Notes: generated by a model not told the origin, from the letters alone. Positions 1 through 10,433 are shown, counted from the stretch's first letter. The stretch: 64,000 nucleotides of DNA from Yokenella regensburgei ATCC 49455 (GCF_000735455.1 NZ_JMPS01000064.1:124001-188000); one strand, 5' to 3'. Numbers and translations are program-made.

Positions 1-904
1 CCATATGACACGGCGTGTGATAAACCACTTTCAGCGGCAGTGGCTTCAGCGGCAACGTCTGACCGGCATCGAGCTTGCGCCAGATCCAGCGGGTGGCAAG
101 CTCGATGTGTTCCCGAAGCCCGGTATTGTCTACGTCCAGCACGTGCGGGTACTCATCGCGCAGCGTGAAGGTACAGGTGGAAGAAGTGGCAATCACCGGC
201 AGATGCTTATCGACAATCGCCTCTTTCAGCGAGTTGACGTTGCTGACCGCCTGTTTACGCGCTTTATCGGTAAAGCCGTTGGCAATCAGCGGAACGCCGC
301 AGCACTTCTCTTTACTCAGCAACTGCACCCCGGTGCCCATGGCGTTGAGTACGCGGATCATGTCTTTGCCAAGCTGCGGATGGTTGTAGTTCACGTAGCA
401 GCCGTGGAAAAAGGCCACCTGATCGGCAAAGCGTTTTTGTTCAGCCGCGACGCTGCGATACCAACGGCGGAAGGTGCCGAAGCTGTATTTCGGCAACTGT
501 CGGCGATGATCGATTTTTAAGGCGGTGTCCAGCAGCTGGCGCACCGGTTTCATCCCGGTGGTGGCGTTAATGATCGGGGCAAACGGCGTAGAGAGCGAGC
601 CCATGAGATCGGTATAGCTCAGAATAGCATCGCGCAGTTTGGGCTTTTGCTGGCTGTACTGGGCGCGGGCGCGCTGAATGATGTCGCCAATTTTGACATC
701 CGACGGGCAGGCCACCTCGCAACGTTTACAGTTGATGCAATATTTCAGCGCATCGTCGTACAGCGCGCCGTCTTTCAGGCGTAAACGCTCGCCGTCCGGC
801 CCGGCCTGTTTTGGCCCCGGGTAGCGCGGATTCACCCGGCTAACCGGGCAGGCGGTGGTGCAGACGGTGCATTTAATGCAGCTTTCGAATCCGGTATCGT
901 TCAT
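1..904 (-). CDS. glpC: Anaerobic glycerol-3-phosphate dehydrogenase subunit C (3' end outside window)
   Basis: This is the membrane-anchoring iron-sulfur subunit of the anaerobic G3P dehydrogenase GlpABC, which passes electrons from GlpA to the quinone pool. About 301 N-terminal codons of the roughly 396 usual for the family are visible; the C-terminus lies beyond base 1. Translating the minus strand from the ATG at 904 gives two ferredoxin-type clusters, [12 protein letters not shown] near residues 9-20 and [13 protein letters not shown] near residues 56-68. The start overlaps the glpB stop in an ATGA, typical of translational coupling. It is the last gene of glpABC. Confidence 0.93.
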   Translation of the reverse strand, partial: MNDTGFESCIKCTVCTTACPVSRVNPRYPGPKQAGPDGERLRLKDGALYDDALKYCINCKRCEVACPSDVKIGDIIQRARAQYSQQKPKLRDAILSYTDLMGSLSTPFAPIINATTGMKPVRQLLDTALKIDHRRQLPKYSFGTFRRWYRSVAAEQKRFADQVAFFHGCYVNYNHPQLGKDMIRVLNAMGTGVQLLSKEKCCGVPLIANGFTDKARKQAVSNVNSLKEAIVDKHLPVIATSSTCTFTLRDEYPHVLDVDNTGLREHIELATRWIWRKLDAGQTLPLKPLPLKVVYHTPCHM

Positions 905-2160
905 GACTGGCCTCCTGCCAGAGCAAGGATCTGTCGGGCGACATGCTGGGCGGTGATGGCGCATACGCCACCGCCGCAGCCGAGTTGAATGGCGTCAAAA
1001 CCACCAATCAGTGAGCCAATAGCGAAGAGATTGTTGAACGGAACCTGCTGGTGCGACGGGCGAAGCTGGTTGTCGGTCACCAGGCCAAAGCGCTGCCAGG
1101 GCTGGGAGGCGAAGAAATCCTGCTGATACCAGTCGCGACGGGACGCCAGCTGCGCCACGTCCAGCCCCATAATCGGTTCACGCACGCCGGTGCGCTCGGC
1201 GACCAGCCCGTTGCTGAAGAAGCTGCCGCTAGCCAGCACGGCAAAGCGCGGGCGCAGTGGAATATCACCATGATTGCGGGTCCAGATGGCGCTGATATTC
1301 CCCTCTTCATGACTGACGCGAACCACCTCATCCCCGGCAAGCCAGGTGCCGCCGCTGCGGATAAACTGACGCTGCATAGCCGCGTGCAGACGCATGCCCG
1401 GCACCGATGGTGGCAGGGTTGGCAGCAAACACACCGGGCAGGGGAGCTGCGCGTTCAGCCACTGCCACAAGCCTGCGTTTTGTAAACCGAAGCAGGCGGG
1501 CATCAGCAGCAGATCGTGGTTTTCCGCCAGCGGTTGCAGAGCCGCCAGCAGTTTCGGCCACTGGGCTTCGTCGTCCAGCACCCGGGCGATGTTCGCGGCA
1601 CGGAATTCGGTCGGGTTTTCCCGCAGAACGTCGAGCTCCGGCAGATCGATTTCCAGCGTTTGCGTGTGCATGCCGTGGCGGCTTAGCGAGGCGGCGGCAA
1701 GATGCGGCTGGAAGTCGAGAAAACCGCTAATACCAATCACGCCGATACGCTTGCCAGGCAGCGGCATCACCGGCACCTCCGCCGGGCTTAGCCAGGCGCT
1801 GCGCGTGGTACCAAGCGGTGTGATACGTTGATGGGCGCGCGTCGCGCTGCCGTGCATCTCGATACCGCATTCGGCGAGAAGCTGTTCAGTAGCATGGGCA
1901 TACTGCATCACCGCTTCAGCGCCGAGGCGGGTGTAAGGGTGATCCGGCATCTGAATGGCGAGCTCAGCAAGCCCGGCGGCAGTATCGGTGACCGTTTCGC
2001 CATCCGGCAATGCGGTCAGTAAATCGAGCGAGCCAGAAGAGAAGTGCAGCGCGCTCTGCCCACGGCTGACGATAGCGGTGCGCAGGCCTTGCTGGTTAAG
2101 GGTTAGCCCGCAGAGCAACCCGGCGAGGCCGCCGCCGATAATGACCGTGTCAAATTTCAT
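901..2160 (-). CDS. glpB: Anaerobic glycerol-3-phosphate dehydrogenase subunit B
   Basis: GlpB is the FMN-type flavoprotein subunit of the anaerobic G3P dehydrogenase. The product is 419 aa, the length of E. coli GlpB. A dinucleotide-binding motif lies at the N-terminus ([18 protein letters not shown]), and a glycine-rich stretch ([13 protein letters not shown]) near the C-terminus contacts the flavin. The ATG at 2160 is chosen because the protein then begins exactly at the flavin-binding strand; upstream in-frame codons lie inside glpA. It overlaps glpA by 11 bases and glpC by 4, so the three are co-translated. Confidence 0.95.
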   Translation of the reverse strand: MKFDTVIIGGGLAGLLCGLTLNQQGLRTAIVSRGQSALHFSSGSLDLLTALPDGETVTDTAAGLAELAIQMPDHPYTRLGAEAVMQYAHATEQLLAECGIEMHGSATRAHQRITPLGTTRSAWLSPAEVPVMPLPGKRIGVIGISGFLDFQPHLAAASLSRHGMHTQTLEIDLPELDVLRENPTEFRAANIARVLDDEAQWPKLLAALQPLAENHDLLLMPACFGLQNAGLWQWLNAQLPCPVCLLPTLPPSVPGMRLHAAMQRQFIRSGGTWLAGDEVVRVSHEEGNISAIWTRNHGDIPLRPRFAVLASGSFFSNGLVAERTGVREPIMGLDVAQLASRRDWYQQDFFASQPWQRFGLVTDNQLRPSHQQVPFNNLFAIGSLIGGFDAIQLGCGGGVCAITAQHVARQILALAGGQS

Positions 2161-3778
2161 CCTGATGTTCCTTCTGCAGGCCGCATAAACCGAGATATAC
2201 CCAGCGAGTAAATTCGCTTTCGCGCAGCGCATCGCCCCAGGCGACCGGCTGCACACCTTTCCAGCGTTCGTTGAGGAATTGCGAAAGCTGCGTCAGCGAC
2301 TGTGCGGGCGTGGTGACGTTAAAACGCTGAAGCAGCCCCGCCGCACGGCAGGCGCAGAGCTCACCCTGGCAGGTGCCCATCCCCACGCGGGTGCGGCGAC
2401 GCAGGTCGATAAGGTTATTCACCGCCAGATTTTCCACCGCGTACTGCACTTCACCGGCGGTTACCGCTTCGCACTCGCAGACAACGCTGCGGGTCTGGCG
2501 GGTATTCCCCAGCCATGCCGGGGTACGATCGCCATGGCGGTATACCGCCGATCCGCGAAGTGGCGTAGGCAGCGAGATAATTTTCTTCAGCGTGGCTTCC
2601 GCCGGCTCCTGGGAGCCGGGCAGCGGACGCTCGGCGGTGGTGCAGGCGGCGGTATTACCCAGCTTGCGGCTGATGGCGTCCGTGGCCCACTCGGCCATCA
2701 GACGATAGGTCATCAGTTTGCCGCCGGTGATGGTGATGAAACCCTCCATGCCGTCACGTTTTGCGTGATCGAGCAGGACAATGCCACGGCTGACGTTACG
2801 GCCGCTTGGGTCGTCATCGCTTGCCACCAGCGGACGCACGCCGGAATAGGCGCGCAGTACGCGGGTTTGCCCCATCACAGGTGCCAGCTTCTCGCCTTCG
2901 CGCAGCAGAATATCAACCTCTTCCGGTGATACCCGGTTATCGTCGATATCTTTGTAATCAATGTGCAGTGAGGTGGTGCCGATGAGCGAGATGGTATCGC
3001 CGGGCACCAGAATATCGGCGTCGGCGGGCTTACGGCAGCGGTTGATGACGTGCTGGTTAATACGATGGTCAAGGATCAGCAGCGAGCCTTTCGCCGGGAA
3101 CATGCGGATGCTGAGGTCGGCATATTCGGCGATGCGCTGTCCCCAGATCCCGGCGGCGTTAACCACCACCGCCGCGCGCAGGGTGAGCTTCTCTCCGGAG
3201 TGGTGGTTCCACAGGTGCACGCCGCACACGCGGTCGCCTTCGCGTATCAGACCAGTCACTTCGCAGCCGGTGAGGATGGTGGCGCCGTGCTCGCGGGCAT
3301 CCAGCATGTTGGCGGCGGTGAGGCGGAAAGGATCGACGGTGCCATCAGGCACTTTCACCGCGCCGATGAGCGCCGGGTTCACCGCCGGTTCAATGCGGCG
3401 GGCTTCGGCCGGAGACAGCGCCTGGGCATCGATCCCGGCTTCCCGGCAGGCGTTGATGAAGGTGCTTTGAAAGGCGAGGTCATCTTCCGGCAGGGTGATA
3501 AACAGACCGTTGGTCGGCTCAACGCAGTGGCGGGCGATGCGTTTGAGGATCTGGTTTTCGGCAATACATTCGCGGGCAGATTCGTTATCGGTCACCGCGT
3601 AACGGGCACCGCTGTGCAGCAGGCCGTGGTTACGTCCGGTCGCCCCCGTGGCGATATCGAAACGCTCTACCAGCACGGCACGTAAGCCGCGCAGCGCGCA
3701 GTCGCGAGCAATCCCCGCCCCGGTGGCTCCCCCGCCAATAATAATGACATCGTTTTCACACGTCATGGGCATCATCAT
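2150..3778 (-). CDS. glpA: Anaerobic glycerol-3-phosphate dehydrogenase subunit A
   Basis: This is the catalytic FAD subunit that oxidises sn-glycerol 3-phosphate to dihydroxyacetone phosphate during anaerobic growth. It is 542 aa, identical in length to E. coli GlpA. The FAD motif [14 protein letters not shown] lies near residue 12. A C-terminal BFD-like iron-sulfur region carries cysteines in [11 protein letters not shown] and [11 protein letters not shown]. It is the first gene of glpABC and diverges from glpT across a shared control region. The start is either 3778 or an in-frame ATG a few codons later; both lie before the flavin motif. Confidence 0.95.
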   Translation of the reverse strand: MMMPMTCENDVIIIGGGATGAGIARDCALRGLRAVLVERFDIATGATGRNHGLLHSGARYAVTDNESARECIAENQILKRIARHCVEPTNGLFITLPEDDLAFQSTFINACREAGIDAQALSPAEARRIEPAVNPALIGAVKVPDGTVDPFRLTAANMLDAREHGATILTGCEVTGLIREGDRVCGVHLWNHHSGEKLTLRAAVVVNAAGIWGQRIAEYADLSIRMFPAKGSLLILDHRINQHVINRCRKPADADILVPGDTISLIGTTSLHIDYKDIDDNRVSPEEVDILLREGEKLAPVMGQTRVLRAYSGVRPLVASDDDPSGRNVSRGIVLLDHAKRDGMEGFITITGGKLMTYRLMAEWATDAISRKLGNTAACTTAERPLPGSQEPAEATLKKIISLPTPLRGSAVYRHGDRTPAWLGNTRQTRSVVCECEAVTAGEVQYAVENLAVNNLIDLRRRTRVGMGTCQGELCACRAAGLLQRFNVTTPAQSLTQLSQFLNERWKGVQPVAWGDALRESEFTRWVYLGLCGLQKEHQDEI

Positions 3779-3831
3779 CGTCCTTCACCATTTTCGTTTT
3801 AGCCATTTAGCCACATAAAAAATATGGATTG

Positions 3832-3875
3832 TTTGATTTCGAGCATATTCGAGCAAAAAACGAAAACGGAACGTG
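3832..3875. promoter_or_regulatory. Candidate GlpR operator region between glpA and glpT
   Basis: The glpA-glpT intergenic region contains repeated TTCGAGC elements (two in tandem, separated by ATA), followed by AACGAAAACG on the opposite sense. GlpR, the repressor relieved by glycerol 3-phosphate, binds half-sites built around TTCG/CGAA at this position in E. coli. The match is by half-site only, so exact operator borders are not defined. Confidence 0.5.
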
Positions 3876-3919
3876 ATTTCATGCGCATTTAGGAACTTAT
3901 TGTCATAATTCTGTAACAA

Positions 3920-3939
3920 TATGTGCGATGTTTCACAGT
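3920..3939. promoter_or_regulatory. Candidate CRP site for glpTQ/glpABC
   Basis: TGTGC-GATGTT-TCACA differs from the TGTGA-N6-TCACA consensus at one core position. A weaker second match (CGTGA-TTTCAT-GCGCA) lies at 3872-3887. Both fall between the divergent glpA and glpT genes, which are CRP-activated in E. coli. Confidence 0.65.
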
Positions 3940-4048
3940 AACGACATCGTATTTCTCATACCATCGCCGCCACAAAATAAGCCCTCTTAAATTTCCTTTT
4001 CTATTAGAGGGTTATCACGTCAGACAAAGTATGGCCACGGAGGCTAGT

Positions 4049-5401
4049 ATGTTGAGCATTTTTAAACCCGCACCGCATAAAGCGCGAGTACCGGATGCAC
4101 AGGTCGACCCGCTTTATCGCCGCATGCGTTGGCAAATTTTCCTGGGAATATTTTTTGGTTATGCCGCGTACTATCTGGTGCGCAAGAATTTTGCCCTTGC
4201 TATGCCGTACCTGGTCGAGCAAGGCTTTTCTCGTGGCGATCTCGGTTTTGCACTCTCCGGTATCTCCATTGCTTACGGATTTTCGAAATTCATCATGGGG
4301 TCGGTCTCTGACCGCTCGAATCCGCGCATTTTCCTGCCAGCGGGTCTGATTCTGGCCGCGCTGGTGATGCTGGTGATGGGCTTTGTGCCCTGGGCAACTT
4401 CCAGCATCATGATTATGTTTGCTTTACTGTTCCTCTGTGGTTGGTTCCAGGGAATGGGGTGGCCGCCGTGCGGACGTACCATGGTTCACTGGTGGTCGCA
4501 GAAGGAGCGTGGTGGGATTGTTTCGGTCTGGAACTGCGCGCACAACGTCGGTGGTGGTATTCCGCCGCTGCTGTTCCTGCTCGGTATGGCGTGGTTTAAC
4601 GACTGGAAAGCGGCGCTGTACATGCCGGCCTTCGGTGCCATTCTGGTGGCGATTATTGCCTTTGCGCTGATGCGTGATACCCCGCAGTCCTGCGGTCTGC
4701 CGCCAATCGAAGAGTACAAAAACGACTACCCGGATGACTACAGCGACAAAAATGAAGAAGAACTGACCGCAAAACAGATCTTCATGCAGTACATCCTGCC
4801 GAACAAACTGCTGTGGTACATCGCGGTGGCGAACGTGTTCGTTTATCTGCTGCGTTACGGCATCCTCGACTGGTCACCGACCTACCTGAAAGAAGTGAAG
4901 CACTTCGCGCTGGATAAATCCTCCTGGGCCTATTTCCTGTATGAATATGCCGGGATCCCGGGGACGCTGCTCTGCGGCTGGATGTCGGACAAAGTGTTTA
5001 AAGGTAACCGTGGTGCCACCGGTGTGTTCTTCATGACCCTGGTGACGATTGCTACCGTGGTGTACTGGCTGAACCCGCCGGGTAATCCGAACGTCGACAT
5101 GATTTGTATGATTGTGATTGGCTTCCTGATTTATGGCCCTGTCATGCTTATCGGTCTGCATGCGCTTGAACTGGCACCGAAGAAAGCGGCGGGGACAGCG
5201 GCGGGCTTTACCGGTCTGTTTGGTTATCTCGGTGGCTCGGTCGCGGCCAGCGCCATCGTGGGTTACACCGTTGACTTCTTCGGCTGGGACGGCGGTTTCA
5301 TGGTGATGATTGGTGGTAGCGTACTGGCTGTTCTGCTGCTGATTGTGGTCATGCTGGGTGAAAAACGTCATCACGCTGAAATGCAGGCTAAACGCGCATA
5401 A
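4049..5401 (+). CDS. glpT: Glycerol-3-phosphate/phosphate antiporter
   Basis: GlpT is the inner-membrane major-facilitator antiporter that imports sn-glycerol 3-phosphate (and fosfomycin) in exchange for phosphate. The product is 450 aa, against 452 in E. coli, with about 12 hydrophobic helices and the MFS loop [10 protein letters not shown] near residues 87-96. The substrate-site arginine is retained in [15 protein letters not shown], as is the [12 protein letters not shown] motif. The ATG at 4049 follows a GGAGG at 4039-4043; longer in-frame starts would add an unrelated leader. It forms an operon with glpQ, 12 bases downstream. Confidence 0.96.
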   Translation: MLSIFKPAPHKARVPDAQVDPLYRRMRWQIFLGIFFGYAAYYLVRKNFALAMPYLVEQGFSRGDLGFALSGISIAYGFSKFIMGSVSDRSNPRIFLPAGLILAALVMLVMGFVPWATSSIMIMFALLFLCGWFQGMGWPPCGRTMVHWWSQKERGGIVSVWNCAHNVGGGIPPLLFLLGMAWFNDWKAALYMPAFGAILVAIIAFALMRDTPQSCGLPPIEEYKNDYPDDYSDKNEEELTAKQIFMQYILPNKLLWYIAVANVFVYLLRYGILDWSPTYLKEVKHFALDKSSWAYFLYEYAGIPGTLLCGWMSDKVFKGNRGATGVFFMTLVTIATVVYWLNPPGNPNVDMICMIVIGFLIYGPVMLIGLHALELAPKKAAGTAAGFTGLFGYLGGSVAASAIVGYTVDFFGWDGGFMVMIGGSVLAVLLLIVVMLGEKRHHAEMQAKRA

Positions 5402-5413
5402 CAAGGAAAATAA

Positions 5414-6487
5414 ATGAAAACAACGATTAGCGTATTAACCGCCAGCCTGTTGCTGGCGGGGGCTGCCGCGAGTTTCAACGCGGTAGCCGCGGAAAAAATT
5501 GTCATTGCCCACCGTGGCGCCAGCGGCTACCTGCCGGAGCATACGCTCCCGGCGAAAGCGATGGCCTACGCGCAGGGTGCTGACTACCTTGAGCAGGATC
5601 TGGTCATGACCAAGGATGACCATCTGGTGGTGCTGCATGATCACTACCTGGATCGCGTGACCGATGTTGCTGAACGTTTTCCGAATCGCGCCCGTAAGGA
5701 CGGGCGTTACTACGCTATCGACTTCACGCTTGCGGAAATCAAATCGCTGAAGTTCACCGAAGGTTTCGATATCGTTGACGGTAAAAAAGTGCAGACCTAT
5801 CCGGGACGTTTCCCGATGGGGAAATCTGACTTCCGCGTGCACACCTTCGAAGAAGAGATCGAATTTGTGCAGGGGCTGAACCACTCTACCGGCAAAAATA
5901 TTGGTATCTACCCGGAAATTAAAGCGCCGTGGTTCCACCACCAGGAAGGCAAAGACATCGCTGCTAAAACCCTGGAAGTGCTGAAGAAATACGGTTACAC
6001 CAGCAAGCAGGATAAAGTATATCTGCAGTGTTTTGATGCCGACGAACTCAAACGCATCAAGAACGAGCTGGAGCCGAAGATGGGCATGAACCTGAACCTG
6101 GTTCAGCTGATTGCCTATACCGACTGGAAAGAGACGCAGCAAAAACAGCCGGACGGTAAGTGGGTGAACTACGATTACGACTGGATGTTCAAGCCTGGCG
6201 CGATGCAGAAAATTGCGGCTTACGCTGACGGGATTGGTCCTGACTACCACATGCTGGTGGCAGAAGGTTCTAAAACCGGGAACATCAAGCTGACCGCGAT
6301 GGTGAAGGACGCACACGCCAGCCACATGCAGGTGCATCCATATACCGTACGTGCAGACCAGTTGCCGGAGTACGCCACCAACGTTAACCAGCTGTACGAC
6401 ATTCTGTACAACAAGGCGGGCGTTGACGGGCTGTTCACCGACTTCCCGGACAAAGCCGTACAGTTTTTAAGTAAAGAACCGAAGTAA
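5414..6487 (+). CDS. glpQ: Periplasmic glycerophosphodiester phosphodiesterase
   Basis: GlpQ hydrolyses glycerophosphodiesters in the periplasm to glycerol 3-phosphate and an alcohol, feeding GlpT. The 357-aa product has a typical signal peptide (about residues 1-25, ending FNAVAA). The GDPD catalytic motifs follow: HRGASGYLPEHT, EQDLVMTKDDHLVVLHD (metal-binding Glu/Asp and His) and YPEIKAPWFH. It ends in a strong terminator shared with the convergent yfaE. Confidence 0.96.
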   Translation: MKTTISVLTASLLLAGAAASFNAVAAEKIVIAHRGASGYLPEHTLPAKAMAYAQGADYLEQDLVMTKDDHLVVLHDHYLDRVTDVAERFPNRARKDGRYYAIDFTLAEIKSLKFTEGFDIVDGKKVQTYPGRFPMGKSDFRVHTFEEEIEFVQGLNHSTGKNIGIYPEIKAPWFHHQEGKDIAAKTLEVLKKYGYTSKQDKVYLQCFDADELKRIKNELEPKMGMNLNLVQLIAYTDWKETQQKQPDGKWVNYDYDWMFKPGAMQKIAAYADGIGPDYHMLVAEGSKTGNIKLTAMVKDAHASHMQVHPYTVRADQLPEYATNVNQLYDILYNKAGVDGLFTDFPDKAVQFLSKEPK

Positions 6488-6489
6488 AA

Positions 6490-6515
6490 CAAAAGGGCCG
6501 TAAGGCCCTTTTTTG
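6490..6515. terminator. Bidirectional terminator between glpQ and yfaE
   Basis: AAAGGGCC-GTAA-GGCCCTTT is flanked by A and T tracts, so it can end glpTQ rightward and nrdAB-yfaE leftward. It abuts the yfaE stop codon. Confidence 0.9.
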
Positions 6516-6770
6516 TTACATCTCTATCTCGATATCTCCCTGCGCTTTACAGCAACAGGGTAGGATCTCACCGTCCTGAATAAACGCCAGCGGCTGTGTA
6601 ACCCAGGTGACATCACCGGATAGCAAACGGCAGCGGCAGGAGCCGCAGTAACCTTCACGACACTGATACTCGACTTCCACCCGATGCGACTCGAGGGTAA
6701 CCAGCAGAGTAGGGTGTTCTTCCTGACACACCAGCTGCGTGCCAGAACGGCTCAGGGTAATACGGCTCAT
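6516..6770 (-). CDS. yfaE: 2Fe-2S ferredoxin YfaE, maintenance of the NrdB diferric-tyrosyl cofactor
   Basis: YfaE is a small plant-type ferredoxin that supplies electrons for assembly and repair of the NrdB cofactor. The product is 84 aa. The cluster ligands are CREGYCGSCRCRL (Cys-x5-Cys-x2-Cys) and a distal Cys in the CCCKAQ segment, the usual four-cysteine pattern. Its start overlaps the nrdB stop by one base (TGATG on the minus strand), indicating coupling in nrdAB-yfaE. In K-12 inaA lies between yfaE and glpQ; it is absent here. Confidence 0.93.
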   Translation of the reverse strand: MSRITLSRSGTQLVCQEEHPTLLVTLESHRVEVEYQCREGYCGSCRCRLLSGDVTWVTQPLAFIQDGEILPCCCKAQGDIEIEM

Positions 6771-7900
6771 CAGAGCTGGAAGCTGCTCAGATCGTCAGTG
6801 TCCACTTCAGAGTCAATCTGACCCACCAGATACGAACTCACTTCCACTTCCTGCGGTGCCACCTGAACGTTGTCGGAAACCAGCCAGGTATTGATCCACG
6901 GGATCGGGTTGGAGCGGGTCTGGAACGGCAGAGAGAGACCGACCGCCTGCATACGGATGTTGGTAATGTACTCAACATACTGGCAGAGGATATCTTTGTT
7001 GAGGCCAATCATCGAGCCGTCGCGGAACAGGTAGTCTGCCCACTCTTTCTCCTGCTGGGCCGCTTCAACAAACAGATCGTAGCACTGCTGTTTGCACTCT
7101 TCGGCAATTTCGGCCATCTCCGGATCGTCAACGCCTGAACGCAGCAGGTTCAGCATGTGCTGGGTGCCGGTCAGGTGCAGCGCTTCGTCACGGGCGATAA
7201 GGCGGATAATTTTGGCATTACCTTCCATCAGCTCGCGCTCAGCAAAGGCGAACGAGCAGGCGAAGCTAACGTAGAAACGGATGGCTTCCAGCGCGTTAAC
7301 GCTCATCAGGCACAGGTACAGCTGCTTTTTCAGCGCGCGCAGGCTAACGGTCACGGTTTTACCGTTGATGGTATGCGTGCCTTCACCCAGCAGATGCCAG
7401 TAGTTGGTCATCTCGATCAGATCGTCGTAGTAGCAGGAGATGCCCTCGGCGCGCTTTTTGATCTGCTCGTTAGTCACGATATCGTCAAACACAATCGCCG
7501 GATCGTTGACGATGTTGCGGATGATATGGGTGTAGGAGCGCGAGTGAATGGTTTCGGAAAACGCCCAGGTTTCGACCCAGGTTTCCAGCTCAGGAATCGA
7601 GATGAGCGGCAGCAGCGCCACGTTCGGGCTACGGCCCTGAATGGAGTCCAGCAGCGTCTGATACTTCAGGTTGCTGATGAAGATATGTTTTTCGTGCTCC
7701 GGCAGCGCCTGGTAATCGATGCGATCGCGGGAAACGTCAACCTCTTCCGGGCGCCAGAAGAAGGACAGCTGCTTTTCGATGAGCTTTTCGAAAATGTCGT
7801 ATTTTTGCTGATCGTAGCGGGCCACGTTAACCGGCTGACCAAAGAACATCGGTTCCAGAAGCTGGTCATTTTTCGTCTGTGAAAAAGTGGTGTATGCCAT
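6770..7900 (-). CDS. nrdB: Class Ia ribonucleoside-diphosphate reductase, beta subunit
   Basis: NrdB houses the diiron-tyrosyl radical that initiates ribonucleotide reduction with NrdA. It is 376 aa, the E. coli length. The radical tyrosine lies in [11 protein letters not shown]. Iron ligands are recognisable in the helical pairs ending NLKYQT..., [12 protein letters not shown] and [13 protein letters not shown]. The C-terminal tail [11 protein letters not shown] is the NrdA-docking peptide. It is separated from nrdA by a BIME/REP pair and coupled to yfaE downstream. Confidence 0.96.
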   Translation of the reverse strand: MAYTTFSQTKNDQLLEPMFFGQPVNVARYDQQKYDIFEKLIEKQLSFFWRPEEVDVSRDRIDYQALPEHEKHIFISNLKYQTLLDSIQGRSPNVALLPLISIPELETWVETWAFSETIHSRSYTHIIRNIVNDPAIVFDDIVTNEQIKKRAEGISCYYDDLIEMTNYWHLLGEGTHTINGKTVTVSLRALKKQLYLCLMSVNALEAIRFYVSFACSFAFAERELMEGNAKIIRLIARDEALHLTGTQHMLNLLRSGVDDPEMAEIAEECKQQCYDLFVEAAQQEKEWADYLFRDGSMIGLNKDILCQYVEYITNIRMQAVGLSLPFQTRSNPIPWINTWLVSDNVQVAPQEVEVSSYLVGQIDSEVDTDDLSSFQL

Positions 7901-7924
7901 GAATATCTATCCTGTCAGGGGTGT

Positions 7925-8013
7925 AATGCCGGATGCGCTTCGCTTATCCAGCCTACAATATCGTCTCGAATGGAGCCGTAGGCCGGATAAGGCGTTTTAC
8001 GCCGCATCCGGCA
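7925..8013. repeat. BIME (inverted REP pair) between nrdA and nrdB
   Basis: Two imperfect copies of the enterobacterial REP unit face each other: a shorter one (about 7927-7957, TGCCGGATGCGCTTCGCTTA...) and a full one (7978-8013, ...GGCCGGATAAGGCGTTTTACG...CATCCGGCA), joined by about 20 bases. It sits entirely in the nrdA-nrdB gap. REP hairpins commonly protect upstream mRNA from 3' exonucleases, so this could shift the nrdA:nrdB transcript ratio; that effect is inferred. Confidence 0.9.
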
Positions 8014-8020
8014 TCATTCA

Positions 8021-10306
8021 TCAAATCTTACATGCGCCGCTTTCGCAGCCATCATCCTGAATAGATGGCGCCAGATCGTCCTGCGCATCTTCCGCACCGT
8101 CGCGAGTGTTCTGATAGTACAGCGTTTTCACGCCAAATTTATAGGCGGTGAGCAGGTCTTTCAGCAACTGCTGCATCGGCACTTTACCTGACGGGAAGCG
8201 CGTCGGGTCGTAGTTGGTGTTGGCAGAAATAGACTGATCGATGAACTTCTGCATGATACCGACGAGCTGCAGATAGCCATCGTTGTTCGGCATTTCCCAC
8301 AGTAGTTCGTAGTTGTTTTTCAGATGCTCATAGTCCGGCACGACCTGACGCAGAATACCGTCTTTAGACGCTTTGATGCTGACGTGACCGCGCGGTGGCT
8401 CGATACCGTTGGTGGCGTTCGAGATCTGCGAAGAGGTCTCAGACGGCATCAGGGCAGAGAGCGTGGAGTTACGCAGACCGTGAGTCTTAATAGACTCGCG
8501 AAGCGCTTCCCAGTCAAAGTGCAGCGGCTCGCTGGTGATAGCATCCAGGTCTTTCTTATAAGTGTCGATCGGCAGAATGCCCTGCGAATAGGTGGTTTCG
8601 TTGAACCACGGGCAGGCGCCTTGCTCAATCGCCAGCTCGTTAGACGCCTTCAGCAGGTAGTACTGAATCGCTTCGAAAGTTTTGTGCGTCAGGTTGTTGG
8701 CGCTGCCGTCGGAGTAGCGCTTACCGTTTTTCGCGAGCCAGTAGGCGAAGTTAATCACGCCGATGCCGAGGGTACGACGACCCATTGCGCCACGATGCGC
8801 GGCCTTAATCGGGTAATCCTGGTAGTCGAGCAGGGCGTCGAGTGCACGCACCGCCAGTACGGCCAGCTCTTCCAGTTCGCTCAGGTTCTCGATCGCACCG
8901 AGGTTGAACGCCGACAGCGTACACAGAGCGATTTCACCGTTTTCATCGTTAACGTCGTCCAGCGGTTTGGTCGGCAGGGCGATTTCCAGGCACAGGTTAG
9001 ACTGGCGCACCGGAGCAACCACCGGGTCAAACGGGCTGTGGGTGTTGCAGTGGTCAACGTTCTGGATGTAAATACGGCCGGTAGAGGCACGTTCCTGCAT
9101 CATCAGCGAGAACAGTTCAACCGCTTTCACGCGCTGTTTGCGGATGCTGTCGTCTTTCTCGTATTTGGTGTACAGACGCTCAAACTCGTCCTGATCGGCG
9201 AAGAAGGCGTCGTACAGGCCCGGGACGTCGGACGGGCTGAACAGGGTGATGTCTTCACCTTTCAGCAGACGGGTGTACATCAGTTTGTTGATCTGTACGC
9301 CGTAGTCCATGTGACGTACGCGGTTGCCTTCCACGCCACGGTTGTTTTTCAGCACCAGCAGGCTTTCAACTTCCAGATGCCACATCGGGTAGAACAGCGT
9401 CGCTGCACCACCGCGAACGCCGCCCTGGGAGCAGGATTTTACCGCAGTCTGGAAGTGCTTATAGAACGGGATACAGCCGGTGTGGAACGCTTCGCCACCA
9501 CGGATCGGGCTACCCAGCGCGCGGATGCGACCGGCGTTAATACCGATACCGGCGCGCTGGGAAACGTATTTCACAATTGCGCTGGAGGTGGCGTTGATGG
9601 AGTCCAGGCTATCGCCACACTCAATCAGTACGCAGGAGCTGAACTGACGGGTAGGGGTGCGCACGCCGGACATAATCGGTGTTGGCAGAGAAATTTTAAA
9701 GGTAGAGACCGCGTCGTAGAAGCGCTTCACGTAGCTGAGACGCGTGTCACGCGGGTAGTTTGAGAACAGGCACGCCGCGACCAGAATGTACAGGAACTGG
9801 GCGCTCTCGTAGATTTCACCGGTAACGCGGTTCTGCACCAGGTATTTACCTTCCAGCTGCTTCACGGCAGCGTAGGAGAAATTCATGTCACGCCAGTGGT
9901 CGATAAAACCGTCCATCTGCTTGAACTCTTCTTCCGTGTAGTCTTCCAGCAGATGAGTGTCGTATTTGCCAAGCTCAACCATCTTCACCACGTGGTCGTA
10001 CAGCGCCGGCGGCTCAAACTGACCGTAGGCTTTCTTACGCAGATGGAAAATGGCCAGGCGTGCGGCCAGGTACTGGTAATCCGGTGCTTCGCGGGAGATC
10101 AGGTCCGCTGCCGCTTTGATGATGGTCTCATGGATGTCGGCGGTTTTGATCCCGTCGTAAAACTGGATATGAGAGCGCAGTTCCACCTGAGAAATAGAGA
10201 CGTTATTCAGCCCTTCTGCCGCCCAATCCAGCACTCGATGCAGTTTGTCGAGGTCGATGCGCTCAGTACGGCCATCACGCTTTGTCACCAGCAGACTCTG
10301 ATTCAT
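8021..10306 (-). CDS. nrdA: Class Ia ribonucleoside-diphosphate reductase, alpha subunit
   Basis: NrdA is the catalytic and allosteric subunit that reduces NDPs to dNDPs. With the start at 10306 it is 761 aa, matching E. coli; the translation begins MNQSLLVTKRDG. Visible motifs are the N-terminal ATP-cone (about residues 5-95), the redox cysteines in QFSSCVLIECGDS and NLCLEIALPT, the radical-transfer tyrosines in TLYYQNTRDG, and the C-terminal thioredoxin/glutaredoxin shuttle CESGACKI. The upstream region carries DnaA and NrdR-like boxes. Confidence 0.96.
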   Translation of the reverse strand: MNQSLLVTKRDGRTERIDLDKLHRVLDWAAEGLNNVSISQVELRSHIQFYDGIKTADIHETIIKAAADLISREAPDYQYLAARLAIFHLRKKAYGQFEPPALYDHVVKMVELGKYDTHLLEDYTEEEFKQMDGFIDHWRDMNFSYAAVKQLEGKYLVQNRVTGEIYESAQFLYILVAACLFSNYPRDTRLSYVKRFYDAVSTFKISLPTPIMSGVRTPTRQFSSCVLIECGDSLDSINATSSAIVKYVSQRAGIGINAGRIRALGSPIRGGEAFHTGCIPFYKHFQTAVKSCSQGGVRGGAATLFYPMWHLEVESLLVLKNNRGVEGNRVRHMDYGVQINKLMYTRLLKGEDITLFSPSDVPGLYDAFFADQDEFERLYTKYEKDDSIRKQRVKAVELFSLMMQERASTGRIYIQNVDHCNTHSPFDPVVAPVRQSNLCLEIALPTKPLDDVNDENGEIALCTLSAFNLGAIENLSELEELAVLAVRALDALLDYQDYPIKAAHRGAMGRRTLGIGVINFAYWLAKNGKRYSDGSANNLTHKTFEAIQYYLLKASNELAIEQGACPWFNETTYSQGILPIDTYKKDLDAITSEPLHFDWEALRESIKTHGLRNSTLSALMPSETSSQISNATNGIEPPRGHVSIKASKDGILRQVVPDYEHLKNNYELLWEMPNNDGYLQLVGIMQKFIDQSISANTNYDPTRFPSGKVPMQQLLKDLLTAYKFGVKTLYYQNTRDGAEDAQDDLAPSIQDDGCESGACKI

Positions 10307-10346
10307 GTGGTTTTTACCTGTCCGTGAAATGAAAAATATCCCCCGT

Positions 10347-10385
10347 TTATCCACAGAGCTCCGTTGTGACTAACTCTGTGGATAA
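10347..10385. promoter_or_regulatory. Two DnaA boxes upstream of nrdA
   Basis: Perfect DnaA boxes (TTATCCACA) lie at 10347-10355 on the plus strand and, as TGTGGATAA, at 10377-10385, facing each other 40-80 bases before the nrdA start. DnaA control of nrdAB is established in E. coli; here the sites are seen directly. Confidence 0.85.
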
Positions 10386-10387
10386 AT

Positions 10388-10433
10388 ACAAGATATAGGG
10401 GTTGTTCGATAAGATTAACGCTATATGGTGAGT
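10388..10433. promoter_or_regulatory. Candidate paired NrdR boxes upstream of nrdA
   Basis: Two 16-base matches to the NrdR box (acaCwAtATaTwgtgt) start at 10388 (ACAAGATATAGGGGTT) and 10418 (ACGCTATATGGTGAGT), with their ATAT cores 30 bases apart, about three helical turns. Paired boxes with this phasing are the hallmark of NrdR-repressed nrd operons. The individual matches are imperfect. Confidence 0.65.

Noticed and set aside
8324-9763. 479-codon plus-strand open frame opposite nrdA
   Set aside because: Entirely antisense to nrdA and low-complexity in composition; explained by codon bias of the real gene.
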